Shown here: positions 50,028 through 60,072 of the stretch, in pieces
Layout: the number at the start of each line of letters is the position of its first letter
How positions within the stretch are numbered: the stretch's first letter is position 1
Source: Lachnospiraceae bacterium
Lineage (GTDB): Bacteria > Bacillota > Clostridia > Lachnospirales > Lachnospiraceae
Assembly: GCA_022791755.1 (NCBI GenBank)
Contig: JAAVZR010000027.1
Location: 18,565 to 82,564, forward strand
Length of the DNA stretch: 64,000 nt
Reading direction: 5' to 3'
Notes under the pieces: generated by a model
Told to the model about the DNA's origin: nothing
What the model saw: only the letters and a program-made list of their open reading frames with translations
Database searches by the model: none
Translations under genes and position numbers: made by a program

Positions 50028-51548
50028 TCAGTGACCGGAGATAAATTCCGCGATATCGAGGATAACCTGCTTATCCACCGAACTCTTTGCCACGTAGTCG
50101 TCGGTATTTTGAAATCCCCGGGTGGGCATCATCAGATGGTTTAATCCTTCGTAGAGGTGGAAGACCACGTTATCTCTGTCAGCCAGCGTATCCTGCCAGA
50201 GGGTATAATCCGTGTCAGGATAGACCTGAAAATCGGCATCTCCCTGGAGGATCAGAATGGGAACGGTGATATGGTCGATGATGTCTTTACCGGCATTTCG
50301 CTCCAGGGAGGACCAGTAGGTGAGGGGAATGCCTAAAAGCAGAGTGTCCGGCTCAAGGGGCTCCGGGAGACTGTCCGGGTCTGAGAGAACTCCGTCGGCG
50401 GACAGCTGTCTCAGGGTATCCACATCCGATTCCACCGTGGCCAGCTGTGAGGACAGGCGCTCTCCCTCCTCCTCGCTTAAAGAGGGGAGCAGGGCGTCGG
50501 CCAGATCGCGGTTCTGATCCCAGGAGATCTCCCACAGAGGTCGCAGGCTGCCTGCCATGGAAATGATACCGGCCAGCTCCGGATGAGCGTCGGCAATGGC
50601 CGGGGCCAGCATACCGCCCAGGCTGTGTCCCAGCACATAGACACGGTCGTGATCCAGGCGGGGGTCGCTCATGGCCAGGGCGATGGCAGCATCCACATCC
50701 TCCAGGACCTCATCCTCGATGGTGACGGCGGCGGGATCCGTGATGGCCTCCGGATAGGCGTAAAACCGCTTGTCATAGCGGATGGAGGCGATGCCTTCCA
50801 CAGCCAGACCCCAGGCGATATCCTGAAACGGCGTATTGCCGTAGAGCGTTTCGTTGCGGTCGGAGGCGCCGGAGCCCTGGACCAGGATGACCACCGGGGG
50901 CTTGTCCTCCATATCCTCCGGGAGGGTCAAAAGACCGGAAAGAGGCAGATGGGGATCTCCCAGGATCGTGATGTCTTCCTCTTTGACCTGACTGGGAGGA
51001 GTATCGCCCTCGGGCTGGTCGGAGGATACCGTGGGCGCTTCTTTCCCCGGCTCAGCCACATCCATGCCGGAGACATCCTGATAGGTGAACCACAGTCCCT
51101 GAATCTGGCCGGAACTTTGGAAACTCCACTGGATCAGCAGCCCGTTCTGCTCGTATTTCTCCAGTACGGTGACGGTACAGGCGCCGTCCAGGGTCAGACC
51201 CTGGGAGGAGATGTGACCGATATAGGCGCCCAGAGGAGCGACGGTACTGTCCCATGCCGCCTTCAGCGCTTCCTCGGAAAGACCTGCGGACATCTGCTCG
51301 TCAAAGAGGGCATACACGCCGGAGAAATCGCCGGCTTGCATGGCGGCAGTCAGCTGTACGGCCTGCTCCTCGAAAACGAGGGCAGACAGGTCGGAGGCGG
51401 CCGAAGAGTCTGAAGGCGCAGTGGATTCTGCCGCCGTGCCGTCCTGAGCCGGCGCGGCTGTCGTACCGGAGAGGGTGTCCCCGGAGGAGGCGCAGGCGGC
51501 CAGGGTCAGAAGACAGAAGGTCAGAAGAAAAAGAATGTTACGCTTCAT
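50028..51548 (-). CDS. Lipoprotein alpha/beta hydrolase
   Basis: 506 aa. Signal peptide with lipobox LTLAACAS (Cys about residue 19), an Ala/Ser/Thr-rich linker, a DUF3887-type domain (about 60-155), then an alpha/beta hydrolase domain (from about 190): VVILVQGSGASDRNE (oxyanion region), nucleophile elbow GHSLGGM (about residue 307), Asp in LILQGDADFQVYPDTD and the final His in LNHLMMP. The triad looks complete. Likely an extracellular esterase or dienelactone-hydrolase-like enzyme; substrate unknown. The start overlaps the end of the DUF815 ATPase gene by 11 bases. Confidence 0.87.
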   Translation of the reverse strand: MKRNILFLLTFCLLTLAACASSGDTLSGTTAAPAQDGTAAESTAPSDSSAASDLSALVFEEQAVQLTAAMQAGDFSGVYALFDEQMSAGLSEEALKAAWDSTVAPLGAYIGHISSQGLTLDGACTVTVLEKYEQNGLLIQWSFQSSGQIQGLWFTYQDVSGMDVAEPGKEAPTVSSDQPEGDTPPSQVKEEDITILGDPHLPLSGLLTLPEDMEDKPPVVILVQGSGASDRNETLYGNTPFQDIAWGLAVEGIASIRYDKRFYAYPEAITDPAAVTIEDEVLEDVDAAIALAMSDPRLDHDRVYVLGHSLGGMLAPAIADAHPELAGIISMAGSLRPLWEISWDQNRDLADALLPSLSEEEGERLSSQLATVESDVDTLRQLSADGVLSDPDSLPEPLEPDTLLLGIPLTYWSSLERNAGKDIIDHITVPILILQGDADFQVYPDTDYTLWQDTLADRDNVVFHLYEGLNHLMMPTRGFQNTDDYVAKSSVDKQVILDIAEFISGH

Positions 51549-52863
51549 TTACGGAGCCCTCCTCTCTGCCAGCCATATAGTTGATGAATTGCTGTGCGGT
51601 CCGTCCGGAGATGCCTCCGTGGCGGATCTCCCATTTATTGGCCTCTGCCAAGAGCGTTTCGTGGGGCAGGGCGATGCCGTGTCTTCGGGCCAGGGAGAGA
51701 ACCATTTCATTAAATTCCTGCCTGGACGGCTTGATGTAGCAGATCATGCAGCCGAAGCGATTTGCCAGGGAAAGCTTTTCCTCCAGCGTATCGGAACGGT
51801 GGATATCGTCGCCGTGCTCCATATCGTCCCGGTCCTTCCATGTCTCCTTGATCAGATGGCGGCGGTTGCTGGTGGCATAGATCAGGATATTGTCCGGTTT
51901 TGTCTCCACGCCTCCCTCGATCACTGCCTTAAGGAATTTGTACTCGATCTCAAAATCCTCAAAGGAAAGATCATCCATATAGATAATAAAGCGGTAGTTT
52001 CGGTTTTTGATCTGGGCGATGACATTGGACAGATCTTTAAACTGGTGCTTGTAGATCTCGATCATGCGCAGCCCTCTGTCGTAGAACTCGTTGACGATGG
52101 CCTTGATGCTGGTGGATTTGCCGGTGCCGGAATCGCCGTAGAGCAGAGCGTTATTGGCGCGCCGCCCTTCCACAAAGGCCAGCGTGTTATCCACCAGGAG
52201 CTTTTTCTGAGCTTCGTAGCCGATCAGATCGGAGAGTACCACGGTGTCCATATTATTGATCGGGCAGAATTCCACACGGCTGCCCGTAACTGAGGCGATG
52301 CGAAAGGCCTTATTGAGTCCGAACATGCCTACGCCGTAGTCCCGGTAAAAACCTGTGACACAGTCAAAGAACTCGTTTTCGTCCCGGGTCTTTTCCAGTG
52401 AGGCGCTGAGGGTACGGACTTTTTCGCTGACGTTTTTGTTATACATCAGCTCCTTTTTGCTGATGGCCCGGTAATGGCAGATGCGCCGGAAGCAGTCAAT
52501 GTCCAGCTTGTTTTCCATGGGAGTGAAGTCATAGAGGAACAGCTCCCGGAAGGCGGCGAAATCACTGCGGGCAAAGTGATTTACACTGCCGTCGTTGGCG
52601 CCTACCTTTTCACAGGTCAGGCTGAAGGGATTTTCGCTGGCGATCAGCAAAAAAGTCAGATAGTTATGCCACAGGTTATCGTCGAAGCCGTAGTCGGTGC
52701 TGACCTGTAAAAGATGCCGGATCTGGGTAAAGACCCGGGCTGTCAGCTCCTCCTTTGTCTGGGAGCCCGCCTCCATCTGCCTGGAGATGTCGCCCAGCTC
52801 CGTGAGGATAGAGCTGTGAGGCATATCGCCGTAAATAAGAAGTCTTGATAAAATTCGATACAT
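51538..52863 (-). CDS. DUF815-family AAA-type ATPase
   Basis: 441 aa. An N-terminal helical region (about 1-190) precedes a AAA-like core: Walker A GDSGTGKSTSIKAIV (about residue 230), Walker B-like FIIYMDDLSFEDFE, and sensor region ILIYATSNRRHLIKETW followed by RFGCMICYIKPSRQEFNEM. DUF815 proteins are found as single ATPases in many bacteria and have no firm function. Upstream of and overlapping the lipoprotein hydrolase gene, so the two are co-transcribed on the minus strand. Confidence 0.88.
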   Translation of the reverse strand: MYRILSRLLIYGDMPHSSILTELGDISRQMEAGSQTKEELTARVFTQIRHLLQVSTDYGFDDNLWHNYLTFLLIASENPFSLTCEKVGANDGSVNHFARSDFAAFRELFLYDFTPMENKLDIDCFRRICHYRAISKKELMYNKNVSEKVRTLSASLEKTRDENEFFDCVTGFYRDYGVGMFGLNKAFRIASVTGSRVEFCPINNMDTVVLSDLIGYEAQKKLLVDNTLAFVEGRRANNALLYGDSGTGKSTSIKAIVNEFYDRGLRMIEIYKHQFKDLSNVIAQIKNRNYRFIIYMDDLSFEDFEIEYKFLKAVIEGGVETKPDNILIYATSNRRHLIKETWKDRDDMEHGDDIHRSDTLEEKLSLANRFGCMICYIKPSRQEFNEMVLSLARRHGIALPHETLLAEANKWEIRHGGISGRTAQQFINYMAGREEGSVNEA

Positions 52864-53039
52864 GGTTTTCGTTCCGCCTTTGATGGATTTGCCCGTCGTA
52901 AGCTGTTTTTTATGCGGGCACTATGTCCAGTCTAACATAAAAAGCAGAAGAGATAAAGGTTTTTTTGTCCGGACAACCGGTTGACTCTCACCGCCGTACT
53001 GCGGTAGAATGGAGGAGAACAGAAAGAGAGGACGAGTAT

Positions 53040-53891
53040 ATGATACGTTTATTTGCCTGTGATCTGGATGGGACGCTGTTAAACGCGGCACATGAATCCG
53101 ATGAGATCATACGGGATGCGGTGGAGCGGATTACGGCGGAGGGGAAATATTTTGCCGTGGCCACCGGCCGCCAGATGAATGCCGGGCGTATTGCCGAGCT
53201 GGGGTTTGACAGGGAACACATGTACACGGTCTGCTTAAGCGGAGCTCTGATCTACGGAGACCGGGGGGAGATTCTCTATCACAGGGGAATAGAGGCGGCG
53301 TTTGTCAGAAAGATCATCCGGGCCTTTCCGGATATCGAGTTTCGCTTTCATGGGGTGGACTGTACCTATGCCCGCTATTCCAGGGAACGGTTTATCGAGG
53401 ATTTTATGAGCCGTCCGGACCCGTCGGCGGATATGGGACCCGGCGGGCAGGAGAAGAGAATGAACATGTTCATGAGCGACAGCCGTTTTGACCAGAGCGA
53501 GGAGGAGATCGCAGGTCAGGAGATCCTGAAAATCACCTGCCGCCTCACGGAGCCTGACAGGCGCAGGAAGCTGGATAATTTTCTGTATGAGCACAGAAAG
53601 GAAGCGGTCAACGCGCCCTTTGATGACGAGAGCTATGAGATTACCCACAGAAGCGTGGACAAGGGAGAAGGGGTGGCCTGGCTGGGGGCGCGGCTGGGCG
53701 TCTCGGAGAGCGAGACAGCGGCGTATGGGGACAGCTTAAACGATCTGGCCATGCTGAAGCGCTTTTGCCATTCCTACGCCATGGCCGGGGCGGTGCCGGA
53801 GGCGAAGGAGGCCGCAAGAGAAATTCTGGGGCGGTATGAGGACTACGCAGTGCCGGCTCATATCCTGAAAACGCTGGAACAGGAGAGATAG
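53040..53891 (+). CDS. HAD-superfamily (Cof-type) phosphatase
   Basis: 283 aa from ATG 53040. Motif I FACDLDGTLLN with the nucleophile Asp, motif II region YTVCLSGALI, Lys in the cap-return region (HRSVDKGEGVAWL) and motif IV AYGDSLNDLAMLK. The large C2B-type cap between them marks the Cof/YbiV branch, which dephosphorylates sugar phosphates and cofactors. A likely promoter (TTGACT at 52980, 18-base spacer, TAGAAT) lies just upstream. Substrate unknown. Confidence 0.9.
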   Translation: MIRLFACDLDGTLLNAAHESDEIIRDAVERITAEGKYFAVATGRQMNAGRIAELGFDREHMYTVCLSGALIYGDRGEILYHRGIEAAFVRKIIRAFPDIEFRFHGVDCTYARYSRERFIEDFMSRPDPSADMGPGGQEKRMNMFMSDSRFDQSEEEIAGQEILKITCRLTEPDRRRKLDNFLYEHRKEAVNAPFDDESYEITHRSVDKGEGVAWLGARLGVSESETAAYGDSLNDLAMLKRFCHSYAMAGAVPEAKEAAREILGRYEDYAVPAHILKTLEQER

Positions 53892-53960
53892 CTTTTGACA
53901 GCGGTCGAAAAAGGCTATATAATGCAATAGAAAAACGAGATCAGACAAGGAGGGAAACCG

Positions 53961-55178
53961 GTGGAACGAATAAAGATGACGACCCCTTTAGTGGAGATGG
54001 ACGGGGATGAGATGACGAGGATTCTGTGGCAGACGATTAAGGATGAGCTGCTGATTCCTTTTGTGGAGCTTAAGACAGAATATTATGACCTGGGCCTTAT
54101 GCACAGGGAGGAGACGAAGGATCAGGTGACGGTGGATTCGGCCATGGCCACGAAGAAGTACGGCGTGGCGGTAAAGTGTGCCACCATCACGCCCAATGCG
54201 GCCCGGGTGGAGGAGTATCATCTGAGCCAGATGTGGAAGAGTCCCAACGGAACCATCCGCGCGCTGCTGGATGGCACGGTATTTAGGGCCCCTATTCTGG
54301 TGAAGGGAATCGAGCCCTATATCCGCACCTGGAAGAAGCCAATCACGCTGGCCCGCCACGCTTACGGAGATGTCTATAAGGCCACGGAGATGAAGATCCC
54401 GGGGCCGGGCCGCTGCGAGCTGGTCTACACGGCCGGGGACGGCAGCGAGACACGCAGTCTGATTCATGAGTTTGACGGTCCCGGTATCGTGCAGGGGATG
54501 CATAACAGAAACGCTTCCATAGAGAGCTTTGCCCGGTGCTGCTTCCGTTTCGGGCTGGACACGAAGCAGGATGTGTGGTTTGCGTCGAAGGATACGATTT
54601 CCAAGCAGTACGACCATACCTTTAAGGATATCTTTCAGGATATTTTCGATGCCGAGTACGCGGAGCAGTTTGAAAAAGCGGGGCTTACGTATTTTTATAC
54701 GCTGATCGACGACGCGGTAGCCCGGGTGGTGAAGTCGCAGGGCGGCTATATCTGGGCCTGCAAAAATTATGACGGCGACGTGATGAGCGATATGGTGGCC
54801 ACAGCCTTCGGCTCTCTGGCCATGATGACTTCCGTGCTGGTATCTCCGGACGGCAAATATGAATATGAGGCGGCCCACGGCACGGTGCAGCGCCACTACT
54901 ACCAGCATCTGGAAGGGAAATCCACCTCGACCAATCCGGTGGCCACGATCTTTGCCTGGAGCGGCGCTCTGCGAAAGCGCGGTCAGCTGGACGGTCTGAA
55001 AGAGCTGGAGGAGTTTGCAGGAAAGCTGGAGCGGGCCACCGTCGAGACGATCGAGTCAGGCAAGATGACAAAGGACCTGGCGACGATCAGCAGTCTGCCG
55101 GATGTGACGGTATGCGACAGCGCTGCGTTTATCACAGCGATCCGGGAGCGGCTGACAGAGCTTAATGAGGAAGGATGA
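53961..55178 (+). CDS. icd: NADP-dependent isocitrate dehydrogenase (type II)
   Basis: 405 aa with a GTG start at 53961 and AAGGAGGG upstream. Starts KMTTPLVEMDGDEMTRILW; ATITPNAARVEEY, WKSPNGTIRALLDGTVFRAP and the metal site YDGDVMSDMVATAFGSLAMM with AAHGTVQRHY are the type II homodimeric IDH signatures, shared with eukaryotic enzymes and typically NADP-linked. It converts isocitrate to 2-oxoglutarate for glutamate synthesis. No citrate synthase or aconitase is adjacent. Confidence 0.96.
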   Translation: MERIKMTTPLVEMDGDEMTRILWQTIKDELLIPFVELKTEYYDLGLMHREETKDQVTVDSAMATKKYGVAVKCATITPNAARVEEYHLSQMWKSPNGTIRALLDGTVFRAPILVKGIEPYIRTWKKPITLARHAYGDVYKATEMKIPGPGRCELVYTAGDGSETRSLIHEFDGPGIVQGMHNRNASIESFARCCFRFGLDTKQDVWFASKDTISKQYDHTFKDIFQDIFDAEYAEQFEKAGLTYFYTLIDDAVARVVKSQGGYIWACKNYDGDVMSDMVATAFGSLAMMTSVLVSPDGKYEYEAAHGTVQRHYYQHLEGKSTSTNPVATIFAWSGALRKRGQLDGLKELEEFAGKLERATVETIESGKMTKDLATISSLPDVTVCDSAAFITAIRERLTELNEEG

Positions 55179-55236
55179 CGGAAGGACAAAATAGAATCGC
55201 CGGCGGCGATGAGATTGATAGAGTGAGGAGACTGTT

Positions 55237-56691
55237 ATGAGTAAAGTGAGAACACGTTTTGCACCCAGCCCCACGGGCAGGATGCATGTGGGAAATCTGC
55301 GCACAGCGCTGTATGCCTACCTGATTGCCAGGCATGAGGGCGGAGACTTTCTGCTTCGCATCGAGGACACGGATCAGGAGCGCTATGTGGAAGGCGCGGT
55401 GGATATCATCTACCGCACGCTGGAAAAGACCGGCCTGCATCATGACGAGGGGCCGGATAAGGATGGGGGATGCGGTCCCTATGTCCAGAGTGAGCGCCAG
55501 GCGGCGGGGATCTATCTGAAGTATGCCAGAGAGCTGGTGGAGAAGGGGGAGGCCTACTACTGCTTCTGCGACAAGGAGCGGCTGGACTCTCTGCGCACCG
55601 AGGTGGCTGGCAAGGAGATCACCGTATATGACAAGCATTGCCTGCATCTGAGCCGGGAGGAGGTGGAGGCGAATCTGGCGGCCGGTAAGCCTTATGTGAT
55701 TCGTCAGAATAATCCCACCACCGGAACCACCACCTTCCACGATGATATCTATGGAGATATTTCGGTGGAGAACGCGGAGTTAGACGATATGATCCTGATT
55801 AAATCCGACGGTTATCCCACCTATAATTTCGCCAATGTGGTGGACGACCATCTGATGGGGATCACCCATGTGGTGCGGGGCAATGAATATCTGTCCTCCT
55901 CGCCCAAATACAACCGTCTCTATGAGGCTTTTGGCTGGGAGGTACCCACCTATGTGCACTGTCCGCTGATCACCGACGAGGAGCATAAGAAGCTGTCCAA
56001 GCGATGCGGCCATTCTTCCTTTGAGGATCTTTTAGAGCAGGGATTTGTGACCGAGGCGATCGTGAATTTCGTGGCGCTTTTGGGCTGGAGTCCGGAGGAT
56101 AACCGGGAGATCATGTCCATGGAGGATCTGATTGCGAAGTTTGACTATCATCACATGTCGAAATCGCCGGCTGTCTTTGACTTTACGAAACTGAAGTGGA
56201 TGAACGGAGAGTATCTGAAGGCGATGGACTTAGAGACCTTTTATGAGATGGCGGAGCCATACCTGAAGGAGGTCATTCACAGAGACCTGGATCTGCGCGC
56301 CATCGCCGGGATGGTGAAGACCAGAATCGAGATCTTCCCGGATATCAGAGAACAGGTGGATTTCTTTGAGGAGGTTCCGGAGTACGACTGCTCCATGTAC
56401 AGGCATAAAAAGATGAAGACGGACGAGGAGAGCTCCCTGGGACTTCTGGAGGAGGTGCTGCCGTTGCTGGAGTCGGCGGGAGATTATTCCAACGACGCGC
56501 TCTATGAGATGCTAAAGAGCTTCGGCGATACCAAGGGCTATAAGGTGGGCTTTGTGATGTGGCCTGTGCGTACGGCTCTCTCCGGCAAGCAGATGACGCC
56601 GGCAGGCGCTACGGAGATCCTGTCGGTGCTGGGCAGGGAGGAGTCTCTGCGGCGGATCCGGGCTGCCATCGAAAAACTGAGAGACCGTTAA
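55237..56691 (+). CDS. gltX: Glutamyl-tRNA synthetase
   Basis: 484 aa, class [20 protein letters not shown] carries the HIGH-type motif (HVGN), the KMSKS-equivalent is [12 protein letters not shown], and [19 protein letters not shown] lies in the catalytic core. Charges tRNA-Glu (and possibly tRNA-Gln in organisms using the amidotransferase pathway). Start ATG has GTGAGGAG upstream, 58 bases after icd. Confidence 0.96.
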   Translation: MSKVRTRFAPSPTGRMHVGNLRTALYAYLIARHEGGDFLLRIEDTDQERYVEGAVDIIYRTLEKTGLHHDEGPDKDGGCGPYVQSERQAAGIYLKYARELVEKGEAYYCFCDKERLDSLRTEVAGKEITVYDKHCLHLSREEVEANLAAGKPYVIRQNNPTTGTTTFHDDIYGDISVENAELDDMILIKSDGYPTYNFANVVDDHLMGITHVVRGNEYLSSSPKYNRLYEAFGWEVPTYVHCPLITDEEHKKLSKRCGHSSFEDLLEQGFVTEAIVNFVALLGWSPEDNREIMSMEDLIAKFDYHHMSKSPAVFDFTKLKWMNGEYLKAMDLETFYEMAEPYLKEVIHRDLDLRAIAGMVKTRIEIFPDIREQVDFFEEVPEYDCSMYRHKKMKTDEESSLGLLEEVLPLLESAGDYSNDALYEMLKSFGDTKGYKVGFVMWPVRTALSGKQMTPAGATEILSVLGREESLRRIRAAIEKLRDR

Positions 56692-56706
56692 AGCAGGGAA
56701 GAGGAG

Positions 56707-57453
56707 ATGGACGCTTTTTCCTGGCTGCTTTATTGCAGCGAAACCATACCGGAGGGGTTGGGCTTTCCACTCTTTGGAACGGGGCATCGGATCTGGCTTT
56801 TGGCGATCGCGGCTGTCTGTGCCGGCGTATGTCATTGCTACCGGCGAACGGATGGCGGTGGGAGGCTGCGGACCCGTCGGATCGTATCGGCTCTTCTGCT
56901 TGCGGATGAACTGCTGAAAATAGGGGTACTCTGTGCCACCGGCTGCTATACGGCGGAATATCTGCCGCTTCATGTGTGTAGCATCAATATATTTATCTGT
57001 CTGTGGTATACGCTGAAGCCGAACCCAGTGGCGGCGGAGATTTTGTATGCTTTGTCGCTGCCGGGAGCCATAGTGGCGCTGTGCGCGCCTACGTGGGTCA
57101 GACTGCCCTTCTGTAATCTGATGTCCTTTCACAGCTTTTCTGTCCACGGACTGCTGCTTTTGTATCCTTTGTTACTTCTGACAGCGGGGGAGTATCGGCC
57201 AAGGCTGAAGCGGATGTGGATACCGGGACTTTTTGTGGCGGCGCTCAGTCCGGCATTGTACTGGTTTAACTGCCGCTTTCATACGAACTTCATGTTTCTC
57301 AACGGGACGGAAGACAATGTGGTGTTAGAGACCGTCTGCGAAATCACAGGAGAACGTTTCTATATTGCGGGGCTGGGAGCGCTGGTCCTGCTTGTCTGGC
57401 TTTTGTTTTATCTGCCGTGGGAGGCAGGTAAGCGGCGAAAAAAAGAAATCTGA
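56707..57453 (+). CDS. YwaF-like (TIGR02206) integral membrane protein
   Basis: 248 aa with about seven hydrophobic segments. The conserved block YLPLHVCSINIFICLW (about residue 86) and FNCRFHTNFMFLNGT (about 185) are typical of the TIGR02206/YwaF family, related in fold to TMEM164. A role is not established. It starts 15 bases after gltX and ends nine bases before the helicase gene, so it may be part of a short operon. Confidence 0.8.
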   Translation: MDAFSWLLYCSETIPEGLGFPLFGTGHRIWLLAIAAVCAGVCHCYRRTDGGGRLRTRRIVSALLLADELLKIGVLCATGCYTAEYLPLHVCSINIFICLWYTLKPNPVAAEILYALSLPGAIVALCAPTWVRLPFCNLMSFHSFSVHGLLLLYPLLLLTAGEYRPRLKRMWIPGLFVAALSPALYWFNCRFHTNFMFLNGTEDNVVLETVCEITGERFYIAGLGALVLLVWLLFYLPWEAGKRRKKEI

Positions 57454-57462
57454 GAAAATCTT

Positions 57463-59406
57463 ATGAAAAAACAATTTAATGAAGCACAGCGTCAGGCCAT
57501 CGCCCATTACACAGGGCCCTGCCTGACGCTGGCCGGCCCCGGCTCCGGTAAGACCACGGTGATCGTGGAGCGGATCTGCTCCCTCATAAAGCGGGGAGTG
57601 CCGGCAGGAAACATTCTGGTGCTGACATTTACCCGGGCGGCCGCCGTCGAGATGCGGGAACGGTTTGTGAAACGCATGGAGAGTGAGAGAGGGACAGCGG
57701 GATGGCGCCCCGGCGACGCCAGGCAGGTCCTCTTTGGCACGTTTCATTCGGCCTGCTTTCAGATCCTGCGTTACAGCGGAGGTTATGACGGGGGAAGCGT
57801 CCTGCGGGCAGCGGAGAAGACGGCGATCCTTGAGGAGGTATCCCGGGAAACAGGGATCTGTCATGACCGGGAAGGGTGGTATCAGGAGGTCTTAAAGGAA
57901 ATCGGAGATGTGAAGGGCGACGGCACGGAGCCGGAATGCTACGCTCCTCTAAGCTGCACAAGGGAAGAATTTATGGTGCTGTACCGGGGATACGAAGCGA
58001 TTCGGAAAAAAAGGAGAAGGCTGGATTTCGACGACATGCTGTCTGGCTGTATGCACTTATTTGAAGAGCGTCAGGATATCCTGTCCGTCTGGCAGGAGCG
58101 GTGTCGTTTTATCCTGGTGGATGAATACCAGGACAGCAGCCGGACCCAGTGCCGTCTGGCAGAGCTGCTGGCCGCGCCTGAGAATAACATCATGGTGGTG
58201 GGAGACGACGATCAGTCGATCTACGGGTTTCGCGGAGCGGCGCCGGAGCGGATGAAGGATTTCCTGAGGGTATATCCGGATGCCGCACAGTATTTGCTGA
58301 ATGTGAATTACCGCTGTCACCCGGATATTGTGGCGGCGGCAGGACGTCTGGTCAGGGTGAATGAGAATCGTCTTCCCAAGGAAATCCGGGCGGCGAAAGC
58401 AGAGGAGAGGGGCATCCCGGTTCGGGACAGGGAGTACAAAGAAGGACCGGCGGCAGGGGGAGCCGTGACCTGCAACGAATATGAAACCCTTAGCCAGGAA
58501 AATGAGGCGGTCATCGCCAGAATACAGGCTTATTATCAGGAGGGGATGCCCTATGAGGATATGGCGGTCCTGTACCGCACCAACCGCAATCCGGCGCAGC
58601 TGATCCGCCTGATGGAGAGCAGGGGGATCCCGGTACAGGTAAAAGGAGATGCCCGGGGTCTGTACGGTCACTGGATCTGCCATGATTTCTGCGCGTATCT
58701 CTCGGCGGCGTGCGGCGGTACGCGGCGTGCGGACTGGCTGCGGGTGGTGAGCCATCCGGAGCGGTATTTCAGCCGCAGCGCCCTGGGACAGGAGCCGGTG
58801 AGTCTTGACAATCTGTTTGATTTTTATGCGGAAGACCAGCGGAGACTGGATATTCTTGATCGTCTGTCCTATGATCTGACACTTTTGAAAAGGGTTCCTC
58901 CCTATGCGGGTATCAGTCATCTCCGGCGCTATATGGGATACGACGATTATCTCTCGGACAACGATAAGACAGGGGAAGGACGGCTTACGGAGATCGCAGA
59001 GCAGCTCCAGGAGACGGCCGACGGCTGCAAAAATGCGGAGGAATGGCTTCGGTATGTGGCAGGAATGAGGGATAGGAAGGAGGGGCTGGAAGCAGGGGAG
59101 GCAGATCCGCAGCGGCCGGCGTCCGGCGTCCGCTTTATGACCATGCACGGGTCAAAGGGACTGGAATTTCCTGCGGTTTTTCTGACGGATGCCAATGAAG
59201 GAATGACGCCCTATAAGCGTGCTGATTCGCCGGAGGGGATCGAGGAAGAGCGTCGGCTCTTTTATGTGGCCATGACGCGGGCCAAGAAGCATCTGCATAT
59301 CAGCTGGACAAGAGAACGGTTTCACAGACCTCAGAGCGTGTCGCGGTTTGTGAAAGAGGCGATGGGAGAAGGCGCAGGCGGCGTACCTCCCTGTGCGGGA
59401 AAATAA
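57463..59406 (+). CDS. UvrD/Rep-family 3'-5' DNA helicase
   Basis: 647 aa, shorter than UvrD/PcrA (about 720-750). Q motif FNEAQRQAIAHY, Walker A GPGSGKTTVIVERI, motif Ia LTFTRAAAVEMRERF, motif II VDEYQDSSRTQ, motif III GDDDQSIYGFRGA, motif IV NYRCHPDI, motif V FMTMHGSKGLEFPAVFL and motif VI FYVAMTRAKKHLHISW. All helicase motifs are present. It unwinds DNA in repair or replication-fork clearance; lack of the full C-terminal tail sets it apart from PcrA, so a paralog exists elsewhere in all likelihood. Confidence 0.92.
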   Translation: MKKQFNEAQRQAIAHYTGPCLTLAGPGSGKTTVIVERICSLIKRGVPAGNILVLTFTRAAAVEMRERFVKRMESERGTAGWRPGDARQVLFGTFHSACFQILRYSGGYDGGSVLRAAEKTAILEEVSRETGICHDREGWYQEVLKEIGDVKGDGTEPECYAPLSCTREEFMVLYRGYEAIRKKRRRLDFDDMLSGCMHLFEERQDILSVWQERCRFILVDEYQDSSRTQCRLAELLAAPENNIMVVGDDDQSIYGFRGAAPERMKDFLRVYPDAAQYLLNVNYRCHPDIVAAAGRLVRVNENRLPKEIRAAKAEERGIPVRDREYKEGPAAGGAVTCNEYETLSQENEAVIARIQAYYQEGMPYEDMAVLYRTNRNPAQLIRLMESRGIPVQVKGDARGLYGHWICHDFCAYLSAACGGTRRADWLRVVSHPERYFSRSALGQEPVSLDNLFDFYAEDQRRLDILDRLSYDLTLLKRVPPYAGISHLRRYMGYDDYLSDNDKTGEGRLTEIAEQLQETADGCKNAEEWLRYVAGMRDRKEGLEAGEADPQRPASGVRFMTMHGSKGLEFPAVFLTDANEGMTPYKRADSPEGIEEERRLFYVAMTRAKKHLHISWTRERFHRPQSVSRFVKEAMGEGAGGVPPCAGK

Positions 59407-59407
59407 A

Positions 59408-59455
59408 AACAGCGTCCGTATCTGTCCGGCAGTCGGGATACGGGCGCTGTTTTGT
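59408..59455. terminator. Terminator between helicase and DUF1292 genes
   Basis: AACAGCGTCCGTATC (59408-59422) pairs with GATACGGGCGCTGTT (59437-59451), one mismatch, then TTGT; preceded by an A run, so it can serve both convergent transcripts. Confidence 0.8.
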
Positions 59456-59482
59456 AAGAGAGGGCTTCTGACGGTAAAGGCG

Positions 59483-59824
59483 CTACAGGTCTTCCCCGGG
59501 GACGATCTCGTCGTACTCGCTCTCTTCCTCGTCAAAGAGCGTGTCGAAGGCGTCGATGACCTTCTCCAGGACAGCGTCGTCCTCGATATATCCCAGAACC
59601 GGTTCGCCGTCTTCATTCTCATCGTACTGGTACAGATAACAGCCGCCTTCTTCCTCGTCCTCATCATCTTCCATGGGAAGCAGGGAGATGTAGCTCTTTC
59701 CGTCCACCTCCACAAAGCCCCAGACAATGCATTCGGCTTCTGTGCCGTCGTCAAAGGTCAGGGTGATGGTGTCGTGATCTTCGTTCTGACCGGTCTCCTG
59801 TTTGGAATTTTCATCGTATCCCAT
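59483..59824 (-). CDS. DUF1292 family protein
   Basis: 113 aa from the ATG at 59824, with GAGGA eight bases upstream; ATG 59839 is an alternative. Very acidic, with a DUF1292 core: ITLTFDDGTEAECIVWG, then KSYISLLPMEDDEDEEEG and GYIEDDAVLEKVIDAFDTLF. Small cytoplasmic proteins of this family are common in clostridia and of unknown function; in many genomes they sit near the ruvX/yrzL cluster, which is not the case here. Confidence 0.82.
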   Translation of the reverse strand: MGYDENSKQETGQNEDHDTITLTFDDGTEAECIVWGFVEVDGKSYISLLPMEDDEDEEEGGCYLYQYDENEDGEPVLGYIEDDAVLEKVIDAFDTLFDEEESEYDEIVPGEDL

Positions 59825-60072
59825 TTGTCTGTTCCTCATTCTTTCCTGAGCAGTATCCTCATGTGCCTGGCAGACTGGGTCTGCCGGTGCCCTAAGGGGC
59901 ATGTATCAGGGAATATCCCTTGAGACCACTGTAGCAGATATGGGGAAAAAAAGCAAGGGTATATTGACTTTACCGGGAAATATGGATAAGATGATGGGGA
60001 ATCGGCTTTCATGCCCTGGCGGTGCGCCGTCAGGCGTGTGGGATTATGGACGGAGAGAAAGGCGGAGGAAGG

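Noticed and set aside
50583..51413. 276-residue + strand ORF antisense to the lipoprotein hydrolase
   Set aside because: The minus-strand gene has a lipobox and a full hydrolase triad; the + frame is a shadow.
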